6,233 bases of DNA from Bacteroidales bacterium (GTDB lineage Bacteria; Bacteroidota; Bacteroidia; Bacteroidales; GCA-2711565). The stretch is from contig JAOZUV010000130.1 in the NCBI GenBank assembly GCA_029938505.1, positions 1 through 6,233 on the forward strand, in the 5' to 3' direction. Under the pieces are notes generated by a model that saw only the letters and a list, made by a program, of their open reading frames with translations, was not told the DNA's origin and ran no database searches. Position 1 is the stretch's first letter; each line of letters begins with the position of its first letter. Made by a program: the position numbers and the translations under genes. Positions 1 through 5,237 of the stretch are shown here, in pieces.

Positions 1-101
1 GAGCACTCGATGTTGGCAACTCAAGTACAAAGGCTGTTGTGAATACTAGCATACTTATTATTTTATTTGATTTAATTTTAACCCAATTGATGCTAGTATG
101 A
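1..101 (+). CDS. mlaE: MlaE-family ABC transporter permease, C-terminal end only (5' end outside window)
   Basis: Only the last 32 residues are present, read from the first complete codon at position 3 to the TGA at 99-101. They begin ALDVGNSSTKAVVN and continue as a hydrophobic segment ending in LTQLMLV. This matches the conserved end of MlaE-type permeases, where a Gly/Ala-Leu-x-Val-Gly motif and a Ser-Thr-x-Ala-Val-Val motif precede the last transmembrane helix. MlaE forms the inner-membrane channel of the Mla phospholipid-transport ABC complex and pairs with the MlaF ATPase. The stop overlaps the start of the next gene in ATGA, so the two are probably translationally coupled. The identification rests on a short tail but is strongly supported by the MlaF-type ATPase that follows. 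Confidence 0.85.
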   Translation, partial: ALDVGNSSTKAVVNTSILIILFDLILTQLMLV

Positions 102-844
102 TCGAGGTGCGCAACATATCAAAGTCTTTTAAAGACCACCAGGTATTAAAGGATGTGTCGGCTACTTTTGAAAATGGTCAAACAAACTTAATTATCGGGC
201 AAAGTGGTTCTGGAAAAACTGTTTTAATGAAATGCTTGGTTGGTTTGTATCAAGCAGATGAAGGACAGGTTATATATGACAATCGTATATTTTCAGAAAT
301 GCCTGAAAATGACAAAATGAGTATTCGTAAAGAGGTTGGAATGCTTTTTCAGGGAGGGGCTTTGTTTGATTCAAAAACGGTTGAAGAAAATGTTATGTTC
401 CCGCTTTCAATGTTTACCAATCAATCTTTTGAGGAAAAAATGGAGCGGGTAAATTTTTGTTTAAAGCGCGTTAACCTTGAAAATTCTAATAAACTTCTTC
501 CCTCAGAGTTAAGTGGTGGTATGATAAAAAGGGTTGCTATTGCCAGAGCGATTTCAGTAAATCCTAAATATTTATTTTGTGATGAACCTAACTCGGGTCT
601 TGATCCTCGAACTGCTGGAGTAATTGATAACTTAATTAGTGAAATTACGCAGGAATATAAAATGACGACCATTATCAATACTCATGATATGAATTCAGTT
701 TTGGAAATTGGGGAGAAAATAATTTTTATCCATGAAGGAAAATTATGGTGGACAGGTGATAAGCATCAGGTGTTAAGGGATGATAATGAAGAACTAAATA
801 ATTTTGTTTTTGCAAGTGAATTAACCCGCAGATTAAAAAAATAA
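98..844 (+). CDS. mlaF: MlaF-type ABC transporter ATP-binding protein (lipid/organic-solvent-tolerance transport)
   Basis: This 248-residue protein is a complete single ABC ATPase domain. It has a Walker A motif GQSGSGKT at residues 34-41, a Q-loop glutamine at 85, the signature LSGGM at 138-142, Walker B YLFCDE at 158-163, a D-loop SGLDP at 166-170 and the switch histidine H195 in NTHDM. The stretch FQGGALFDSKTVEENV (84-99) and the variant signature LSGGMIKRVAIARAI are typical of the MlaF/TTG2A subgroup rather than amino-acid importers. It should hydrolyse ATP on the cytoplasmic face to drive lipid movement through MlaE. The ATG lies inside the end of the permease gene (ATGA overlap), which fixes the start. 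No MCE-domain MlaD gene follows directly; a CvpA-family gene does. Direction of lipid transport cannot be read from the sequence. Confidence 0.93.
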   Translation: MIEVRNISKSFKDHQVLKDVSATFENGQTNLIIGQSGSGKTVLMKCLVGLYQADEGQVIYDNRIFSEMPENDKMSIRKEVGMLFQGGALFDSKTVEENVMFPLSMFTNQSFEEKMERVNFCLKRVNLENSNKLLPSELSGGMIKRVAIARAISVNPKYLFCDEPNSGLDPRTAGVIDNLISEITQEYKMTTIINTHDMNSVLEIGEKIIFIHEGKLWWTGDKHQVLRDDNEELNNFVFASELTRRLKK

Positions 845-845
845 C

Positions 846-1388
846 ATGAACGTATTAGACATTATTTTCTTGATACCCTTACTTTGGCTTGGATACCGAG
901 GATTTCAAAAAGGTTTTATTATCGAATTAAGTTCTTTGGTTGCCCTAATACTGGGGATATATATTGCTATCAATTTCTCTGGCTTTACGGCTAATTGGCT
1001 AACTAATAATTTTGATATCAGCAAAAAATATTTAACCATTATTTCTTTCATTGTCACATTTATAGTGGTAGTTATTGGGGTGTTTATGATTGGGAAAATT
1101 CTTGAAAAATTTATTGATGTATTGCTTTTGGGATTTGTAAATAAAATTGCCGGAGGTGTTTTTGGTATTATAAAAGCAGCTTTTTTAATCAGCGTGATTT
1201 TATGGATTGTCAATAGCTTTGATTCTGGAGGTAATTATATTATAAAACAAGAAACCCGCAAAGGTTCTGTTCTTTATGAGCCCATTGAATCTTTTGCACC
1301 CACCATTATTCCAAAATTAAGTTTAGATAGGCTTAATGAGTTGGATATAAATCTTCCAAATCCAGAAGAATTAATAAATAAAATCTAA
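846..1388 (+). CDS. CvpA family inner-membrane protein
   Basis: The 180-residue product has about four hydrophobic segments near residues 3-20, 25-45, 62-84 and 98-123, followed by a polar tail of about 55 residues. The motif GYRGFQKGFIIEL at 16-28, with its Gly-x-x-x-Gly-Phe pattern, and the later NKIAGGVFGIIKA (99-111) are hallmarks of the CvpA (colicin V production) family. Members sit in the inner membrane and have been linked to colicin V secretion and envelope stress resistance, but their molecular function is unsettled. The gene starts one base after the mlaF stop, with no room for its own promoter, so it is almost certainly co-transcribed with mlaEF. That position suggests an envelope role, which is inference. 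Its stop lies one base from the stop of the convergent thioredoxin-like gene. Confidence 0.88.
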   Translation: MNVLDIIFLIPLLWLGYRGFQKGFIIELSSLVALILGIYIAINFSGFTANWLTNNFDISKKYLTIISFIVTFIVVVIGVFMIGKILEKFIDVLLLGFVNKIAGGVFGIIKAAFLISVILWIVNSFDSGGNYIIKQETRKGSVLYEPIESFAPTIIPKLSLDRLNELDINLPNPEELINKI

Positions 1389-1396
1389 TTTATTTA
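1375..1396 (+). terminator. AT-only inverted repeat spanning the convergent stop codons, possible terminator
   Basis: TAAATAAA at 1375-1382 and TTTATTTA at 1389-1396 are perfect reverse complements separated by 6 bases. The element contains both the cvpA stop (1386-1388) and the stop of the opposing gene (1390-1392). On the plus strand a run of seven T follows at 1402-1408. The stem has no G-C pairs, so it would be weak, and chance in AT-rich DNA is a real alternative. Confidence 0.35.
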
Positions 1397-1902
1397 AGGT
1401 CTTTTTTTATCACTTCAATCATATGTTGAAGTTTCTTTTCACTGAATCCAAATTCTTGTAAAATGATTTTTCCATTTTTACCTACAACTACATTTCGTGG
1501 AATGTATCTTGTGAAAAATAATTCATAGATGGATTTATCTTTATCGGGACTGATGGAGAAGGTGAATCCCTTTTTTTGATTCCATTTTTCCAAATCCTCT
1601 GCTGAATGACCACGGCCCAAAGTTAAAACCACTAAATTCTCATTTTTAATATTTTCCCAAATCTGTTTTTGGAGTTCAGGCAATTCTTTCATGCAAGGGC
1701 CACACCAAGTTGCAAAGAAATTAATTAATATAGTTTTTCCTTCAAAATCACTAATTGAAGCTGTTTTTCCATCTAAAGTGGTAAACGAAAACTCAGGCAT
1801 AATATCCCCAATTTTTTTCAAATTAAAATCATTTGGATCTTCTTCGGCATGAGCAAAGCTAAATGCAAGGCAAAGCAGTAAAATAGGTGTAATTTTTTTC
1901 AT
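1390..1902 (-). CDS. Secreted thioredoxin-fold protein, TlpA/ResA-like thiol-disulfide oxidoreductase
   Basis: The 170-residue product starts with a signal peptide: a lysine pair, a hydrophobic core and an AHA cleavage site near residue 19. Cys11 lies in the core, but its LLLC context does not make a good lipobox, so a soluble periplasmic protein is likelier than a lipoprotein. The mature part opens with GDIMPEFSFTTLDGK, the usual TlpA/AhpC-TSA entry strand. It carries the redox motif WCGPC (Cys67 and Cys70) and the cis-proline region RYIPRNVVVGKNGKI with Pro135. It lacks the extra N-terminal DUF4369 domain common in Bacteroidota relatives. It probably reduces or exchanges disulfides of exported proteins; the substrate is unknown. 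The gene lies 15 bases downstream of pgk on the same strand and is probably co-transcribed with it. The A-rich stretch before the ATG has no clear Shine-Dalgarno sequence. Confidence 0.88.
   Translation of the reverse strand: MKKITPILLLCLAFSFAHAEEDPNDFNLKKIGDIMPEFSFTTLDGKTASISDFEGKTILINFFATWCGPCMKELPELQKQIWENIKNENLVVLTLGRGHSAEDLEKWNQKKGFTFSISPDKDKSIYELFFTRYIPRNVVVGKNGKIILQEFGFSEKKLQHMIEVIKKDLK
1412..1439 (+). terminator. Hairpin plus T-rich tract inside the 3' end of the opposing gene, candidate terminator of the mla-cvpA operon
   Basis: ACTTCAA (1412-1418) and TTGAAGT (1426-1432) form a perfect 7-base inverted repeat with a 7-base loop. On the plus strand it is followed at once by TTCTTTT. 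Transcripts leaving cvpA would meet this structure 24 bases past the stop. It lies within the coding end of the minus-strand thioredoxin-like gene, where it encodes part of LQHMIEVIKK. The stem has two G-C pairs, so it is modest. Confidence 0.4.
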
Positions 1903-1917
1903 CTTTTTATTTAGTAT

Positions 1918-3108
1918 TTATTGTTCAATAGCTTTTACCCCGGGTAATTCTTTGCCTTCAATATATTCGAGCATGGCACCGCCTCCGGTAGAAACATAAC
2001 TTACTTTATTTTTTAAATGGTATTTATTGATAGCTGCTACCGAATCACCCCCACCAATCAATGAAAAACCTCCTTTTTCAGTAGCTTTTGCAATGGCTAG
2101 AGCAATTGATTTTGTGCCTGTTTCAAAGTTCGACATTTCAAAAACACCCATAGGGCCATTCCATAAAATACTGGAAGAACTTAAAATGACATCTTCAAAT
2201 TTTTGTATGGTTTTTGGTCCTATATCTAATCCCATCCATCCTTCCGGAATATTATAAGAGCTACTTAAGTTTATTTCGGCATCATTTGAAAACTCATTGG
2301 CAATTTTTACATCTAAAGGTAAATATAAGTTTACATTTTGCTCTTTTGCTTTTTCAATCGCTTCGTGGGCTGTGTCTAATAAATCTTCTTCAATTAATGA
2401 GTTTCCGATGTTTCCCTCCATTGCTTTAATAAAAGTGAACATCATCCCACCACCAATAATTATATTATCAACTTTACCTAATAAATTATTGATAATTTCA
2501 ATTTTCCCGGACACTTTTGCTCCTCCCAAAATGGCTGTAAGTGGTCGTTTGGGTTCATGTAGAATTTTATTGATATTTTCCATTTCATTACCCATGATAT
2601 ATCCAAAAGCTTTGTTTTCTGGAAAAAACTGGGCAATCACAGCCGTTGAAGCGTGAGCTCGGTGAGCCGTTCCAAAAGCATCGTTTACATAAAAGTTTCC
2701 TAAACTGGAAAGTTTTTTTGCAAATTCGACATCCCCTTTGGTTTCTTCTTTATAAAAACGGAGATTTTCTAAAAGTAAAACGTCCTTGGGCTTCAATTTC
2801 CTGGCAAGCTGATTTGCACTTTCCCCAATACAATCGTCAGCAAATAAAACATTAACATTTAGCTTTTCTTTTAAGTAAGGGAGTAAATGATTTAAGGAAA
2901 ACTTATCTTCAGGCCCATCTTTTGGTCGACCTAAATGCGACATCAAAATAACACTCCCATTTTCATTTAAAATTTTTTGTATTGTTGGAATAGCAGCATT
3001 TATCCGTGTTGGATCAGTAATATCAAAAGCATTATTTAAGGGAACATTAAAATCGACTCGAATTAATACCTTTTTGTTCTCTAAATTAAATGAATCTATA
3101 GTCTTCAT
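1918..3108 (-). CDS. pgk: Phosphoglycerate kinase
   Basis: PGK transfers the acyl phosphate of 1,3-bisphosphoglycerate to ADP, giving 3-phosphoglycerate and ATP in cytosolic glycolysis, and runs in reverse in gluconeogenesis. Read from the ATG at 3108 the protein has 396 residues, a normal bacterial length. The N-terminal substrate domain shows VLIRVDFNVPL (14-24), Arg35, SHLGRP (57-62), LLENLRF (112-118) and DAFGTAHRAHAS (143-154). The C-terminal nucleotide domain shows GGAKVSGKI (195-203), DIGPKT (295-300), WNGPMGVFE (316-324) and GGGDS (352-356). All expected motifs are intact. The frame stays open upstream to a TTG at 3141, which would add 11 residues. ATG at 3108 is preferred because MKTIDSFN is the usual family start and the extension resembles no conserved sequence. 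A -7 box lies 31 bases upstream. It heads a unit with the thioredoxin-like gene. Confidence 0.97.
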   Translation of the reverse strand: MKTIDSFNLENKKVLIRVDFNVPLNNAFDITDPTRINAAIPTIQKILNENGSVILMSHLGRPKDGPEDKFSLNHLLPYLKEKLNVNVLFADDCIGESANQLARKLKPKDVLLLENLRFYKEETKGDVEFAKKLSSLGNFYVNDAFGTAHRAHASTAVIAQFFPENKAFGYIMGNEMENINKILHEPKRPLTAILGGAKVSGKIEIINNLLGKVDNIIIGGGMMFTFIKAMEGNIGNSLIEEDLLDTAHEAIEKAKEQNVNLYLPLDVKIANEFSNDAEINLSSSYNIPEGWMGLDIGPKTIQKFEDVILSSSSILWNGPMGVFEMSNFETGTKSIALAIAKATEKGGFSLIGGGDSVAAINKYHLKNKVSYVSTGGGAMLEYIEGKELPGVKAIEQ

Positions 3109-3138
3109 GTTAATAAATTTATGCAGTTCAATGGCGTT

Positions 3139-3146
3139 CAAATTTA
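3139..3146 (-). promoter_or_regulatory. Putative Bacteroidota -7 promoter box for pgk
   Basis: On the minus strand this reads TAAATTTG, an exact match to the TAnnTTTG -7 consensus used by the primary sigma factor of Bacteroidota. It would place the transcript start near 3132, about 24 bases before the pgk ATG. This would also make the TTG at 3141 too early to be translated. No convincing -33 TTG is seen at the normal spacing, so this is a half-matched prediction. Confidence 0.5.
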
Positions 3147-3154
3147 CAACTTCT

Positions 3155-3166
3155 ATTAATATTAAT
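3155..3166. promoter_or_regulatory. 12-base AT palindrome between the divergent -7 boxes, possible operator
   Basis: ATTAATATTAAT is a perfect palindrome in the middle of the 85-base region between pgk and the aminotransferase gene. It directly abuts the plus-strand -7 box and lies 8 bases from the minus-strand one. A bound dimer there could affect both promoters. Because it is made only of A and T in AT-rich DNA, it could easily be chance or simply a flexible UP-like stretch. Confidence 0.25.
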
Positions 3167-3174
3167 TAAGTTTG
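3167..3174 (+). promoter_or_regulatory. Putative Bacteroidota -7 promoter box for the aminotransferase-amidase operon
   Basis: TAAGTTTG matches the TAnnTTTG consensus exactly. It implies a transcript start near 3181 and a leader of only about a dozen bases before the ATG at 3194. No clear -33 TTG is present at the usual distance upstream. Confidence 0.5.
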
Positions 3175-3193
3175 TTCTATAAAATAAGTCATC

Positions 3194-4351
3194 ATGATGG
3201 AATTTAAAGGCAATTTTATTTCTCAATTACCCAATGTAGGAACCTCAATTTTTGCGGTGATGAGCCAAATGGCAACAGAACATAAGGCTGTTAATTTATC
3301 TCAAGGTTTTCCAGATTTTCCAGTTTCTGCAAAATTGATTGATCGCATACATTTTTATATGAAGAAAGGGATGAATCAATATGCCCCAATGTCTGGGATC
3401 CCATTATTACGTGAGCAAATAGCCAATGTGGTTAAAAAATTGCATAATGTAAATTATGACCCTGAAAAGGAAATTAATATTGTAGCAGGTGCTACTCAAG
3501 CCATTTATACAGTTGTTTCTGCCACTATAAAAGAGGATGATGAAGCAATAATTTTTGAACCAGCTTATGATAGCTATGCCCCTGCCATTCGATTAAACGG
3601 AGGAATTGTAAAGCATGCAGAATTAAAGCTCCCCGATTATCATATTGATTGGGAAGAAATCAGTCGAATGATTACTCATCGAACCAAATTAATTGTGATT
3701 AATACTCCTCACAATCCAACGGGTAGTATTTTGAAAGCCGAAGATTTGCGACGACTTGGGGAAATCATCAAGGATACCGATATTATTATTTTGAGTGATG
3801 AGGTTTATGAACATATAATTTTTGATCATTTAACCCATGAAAGTGCTTGTCGATTTCCTGATTTAGTGAATAGAACTTTTGTGGTTGGGTCATTTGGAAA
3901 AACCTTTCATGCTACGGGCTGGAAAATGGGTTTTGTTTTGGCTCCAGCAAACTTAATGGCTGAATTCCGGAAAGCACATCAATTTGTGGTGTTTGCTGTA
4001 AACACCCCCATTCAATATGCAATGGCAGATTTTATAAAAAATGAAAAAAATTATTTAGGAGTTAAGGGGATGTATGAGAAAAAGAGAAACTATTTTAACT
4101 CTAAAATAAAATCATCTCGATTTAAAATTGTACCCTCTTATGGTACCTATTTTCAGTTGTTGGATTATTCCGAAATATCAGATGAACCTGAAATGCAATT
4201 TGCGACTCGTTTAATAAAAGAATTCAAAATTGCTTCCGTTCCGGTATCAGCTTTTTATCATGATAATATGAACACTCAACGTTTACGTTTTTGTTTTGCA
4301 AAACAAAAAGAAACCCTAGATAATGCAGCCAAAATATTATGCAAGATTTAA
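3194..4351 (+). CDS. PLP-dependent aminotransferase, class I/II fold type I, YbdL-like (methionine/glutamine aminotransferase)
   Basis: The 385-residue product is a full-length fold-type I aminotransferase. The N-terminal LPNVGTSIFAVMSQMA (12-27) and VNLSQGFPDFP (33-43) are characteristic of the YbdL/kynurenine aminotransferase/glutamine transaminase K group. Further landmarks are NQYAPMSGIPLLRE (61-74), GATQAIY (99-105), NTPHNPTG (170-177), SDEVYE (201-206), the PLP-binding Lys236 in SFGKTFHATGWKMG and the substrate-carboxylate arginine in RLRF (Arg365). The YbdL group transaminates methionine and aromatic amino acids, and related enzymes use glutamine as amino donor. Two ATGs occur in tandem at 3194 and 3197 and either may be used. 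The gene ends 13 bases inside the next one, an omega-amidase, which supports a glutamine-coupled transamination route. Exact substrate is inferred from family and neighbour. Confidence 0.92.
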   Translation: MMEFKGNFISQLPNVGTSIFAVMSQMATEHKAVNLSQGFPDFPVSAKLIDRIHFYMKKGMNQYAPMSGIPLLREQIANVVKKLHNVNYDPEKEINIVAGATQAIYTVVSATIKEDDEAIIFEPAYDSYAPAIRLNGGIVKHAELKLPDYHIDWEEISRMITHRTKLIVINTPHNPTGSILKAEDLRRLGEIIKDTDIIILSDEVYEHIIFDHLTHESACRFPDLVNRTFVVGSFGKTFHATGWKMGFVLAPANLMAEFRKAHQFVVFAVNTPIQYAMADFIKNEKNYLGVKGMYEKKRNYFNSKIKSSRFKIVPSYGTYFQLLDYSEISDEPEMQFATRLIKEFKIASVPVSAFYHDNMNTQRLRFCFAKQKETLDNAAKILCKI

Positions 4352-5130
4352 AAATTTGTGTTTTACAAAGTGATTTAATTTGGGAGGATGTTAAAGGGAA
4401 TCTGAATGGCTTTGATGAAAAAATTAAACAGATTAATAAGCCTGTTGATTTGATAGTCTTACCTGAGGTTTTTAATACAGGCTTTCCTGTTGATCCTGAA
4501 AAATTTGCGGAATCATTGACAGGAACTACTGTTAACTGGATGAGCGAAAAGGCCAGACAACAAAATGCTGTAGTTACCGGAAGTTTGCTGGTGTTTGAAG
4601 ACGGGAAGTTTTATAATACCCTTGTTTGGATGCAGCCAGATGGCAATTTTCAAACGTATTTAAAACGACATGTTTTTCATTTAGGCGATGAGGCCGATAC
4701 CATTAATCCTGGTAAGGATCAGATTGTATGTAGCTTAAAGGGGTGGGAAATCAAGCCGCTTATTTGCTATGATTTGCGTTTCCCGGTATGGAGTAAAAAC
4801 ACTTTTTGTAATGAGAAATTTGAATATGATGTGTTGATTTATGTAGCTAATTGGCCAGCCTCTCGCAGCCATCCATGGAAACAATTATTGATTGCTCGTG
4901 CCATCGAAAACCAATCTTATGTAGTAGGTGTAAATCGTATTGGCAAAGATGAGGTTGGGAATTCTTATTCTGGAGATTCTCTAATTGTTGACCCAAAGGG
5001 ACATATTATATCTGATTTTGAGCCCAATCAAGAAAAATTAGGCCACTATAATTTATCTGCTAAAATGCTGAATGATTTTCGCGAAAAATTTAATGTGGGT
5101 TACGATTGGGATCGTTTTCGGCTATTATAG
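4339..5130 (+). CDS. Omega-amidase, nitrilase superfamily (YafV/Nit2-like)
   Basis: This 263-residue carbon-nitrogen hydrolase has the nitrilase catalytic triad in order: Glu43 in LPEVFNTGF, Lys109 in YLKRHVFHLGDE and the nucleophile Cys143 in PLICYDLRFPVW. Glu118 may be the additional conserved acid. The YLKRHxFHxGDE and DLRFPxW segments are typical of the YafV group, whose members hydrolyse 2-oxoglutaramate and 2-oxosuccinamate to the dicarboxylic 2-oxo acids plus ammonia. These amides arise when glutamine or asparagine is the amino donor in transamination. The upstream gene is such a transaminase, and the 13-base out-of-frame overlap implies coupled translation. The ATG at 4339 is chosen because MQDLKICVLQSDL gives the standard first beta strand of the family. 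Length is normal and no catalytic residue is missing. Confidence 0.92.
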   Translation: MQDLKICVLQSDLIWEDVKGNLNGFDEKIKQINKPVDLIVLPEVFNTGFPVDPEKFAESLTGTTVNWMSEKARQQNAVVTGSLLVFEDGKFYNTLVWMQPDGNFQTYLKRHVFHLGDEADTINPGKDQIVCSLKGWEIKPLICYDLRFPVWSKNTFCNEKFEYDVLIYVANWPASRSHPWKQLLIARAIENQSYVVGVNRIGKDEVGNSYSGDSLIVDPKGHIISDFEPNQEKLGHYNLSAKMLNDFREKFNVGYDWDRFRLL

Positions 5131-5136
5131 TTACTC

Positions 5137-5175
5137 GATTTTTTTATTCCTTTTAAATTTAAAAAAATCATTTTT
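5137..5175 (+). terminator. Inverted repeat with T-tract after the amidase gene, probable terminator
   Basis: GATTTTTTT at 5137-5145 and AAAAAAATC at 5161-5169 are a perfect 9-base inverted repeat with a 15-base spacer, followed by TTTTT at 5171-5175. It begins 6 bases after the amidase stop codon. The stem is mostly A-T with one G-C pair at the base, as many Bacteroidota terminators are, so strength is uncertain. Confidence 0.45.
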
Positions 5176-5188
5176 GTTGTATTATTAT

Positions 5189-5196
5189 TATATTTG
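5189..5196 (+). promoter_or_regulatory. Putative -7 promoter box for trkA
   Basis: TATATTTG is an exact TAnnTTTG match located 41 bases before the trkA ATG. It predicts a transcript start near 5203 and a leader of about 35 bases. TTG triplets occur at 5174-5179 but are closer than the usual -33 spacing. Confidence 0.45.
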
Positions 5197-5210
5197 AGAA
5201 TAAGAATTAA

Positions 5211-5224
5211 TTTCGCAAGCGAAA
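5211..5224 (+). repeat. Palindromic hairpin TTTCGCAAGCGAAA in the trkA leader
   Basis: TTTCGCAAGCGAAA is a perfect 14-base palindrome apart from its central AA. It can fold as a 5-base-pair stem (TTTCG/CGAAA) with a CAAG loop. It sits in an otherwise AT-rich stretch, 13 bases before the trkA start codon and within the predicted transcript leader. It could be a protein-binding site or an RNA structure near the ribosome-binding region. It is not followed by a T-tract, so it does not look like a terminator. Confidence 0.4.
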
Positions 5225-5237
5225 AAATTGATCTGAG

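Noticed and set aside
421..1213. Open frames on the minus strand opposite mlaF (421-678) and cvpA (905-1213).
   Set aside because: They lie wholly antisense to genes with full family motifs, have no recognisable domain, and their composition is what the reverse complement of the real genes would give.
1864..1902. Lipoprotein reading of the thioredoxin-like protein based on Cys11.
   Set aside because: The residues before the cysteine are Leu-Leu-Leu, whereas a lipobox needs a small residue at -1; the AHA site at 17-19 is a better signal peptidase I site.
2027..2855. Several overlapping plus-strand open frames opposite pgk.
   Set aside because: All lie inside the intact phosphoglycerate kinase gene, have no coherent domain and no promoter, and arise from the antisense strand.
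5131..5237. Riboswitch or small RNA in the gap before trkA.
   Set aside because: The gap is only 107 bases and is taken up by a terminator-like repeat, a -7 box and one small hairpin; no known riboswitch core is visible.
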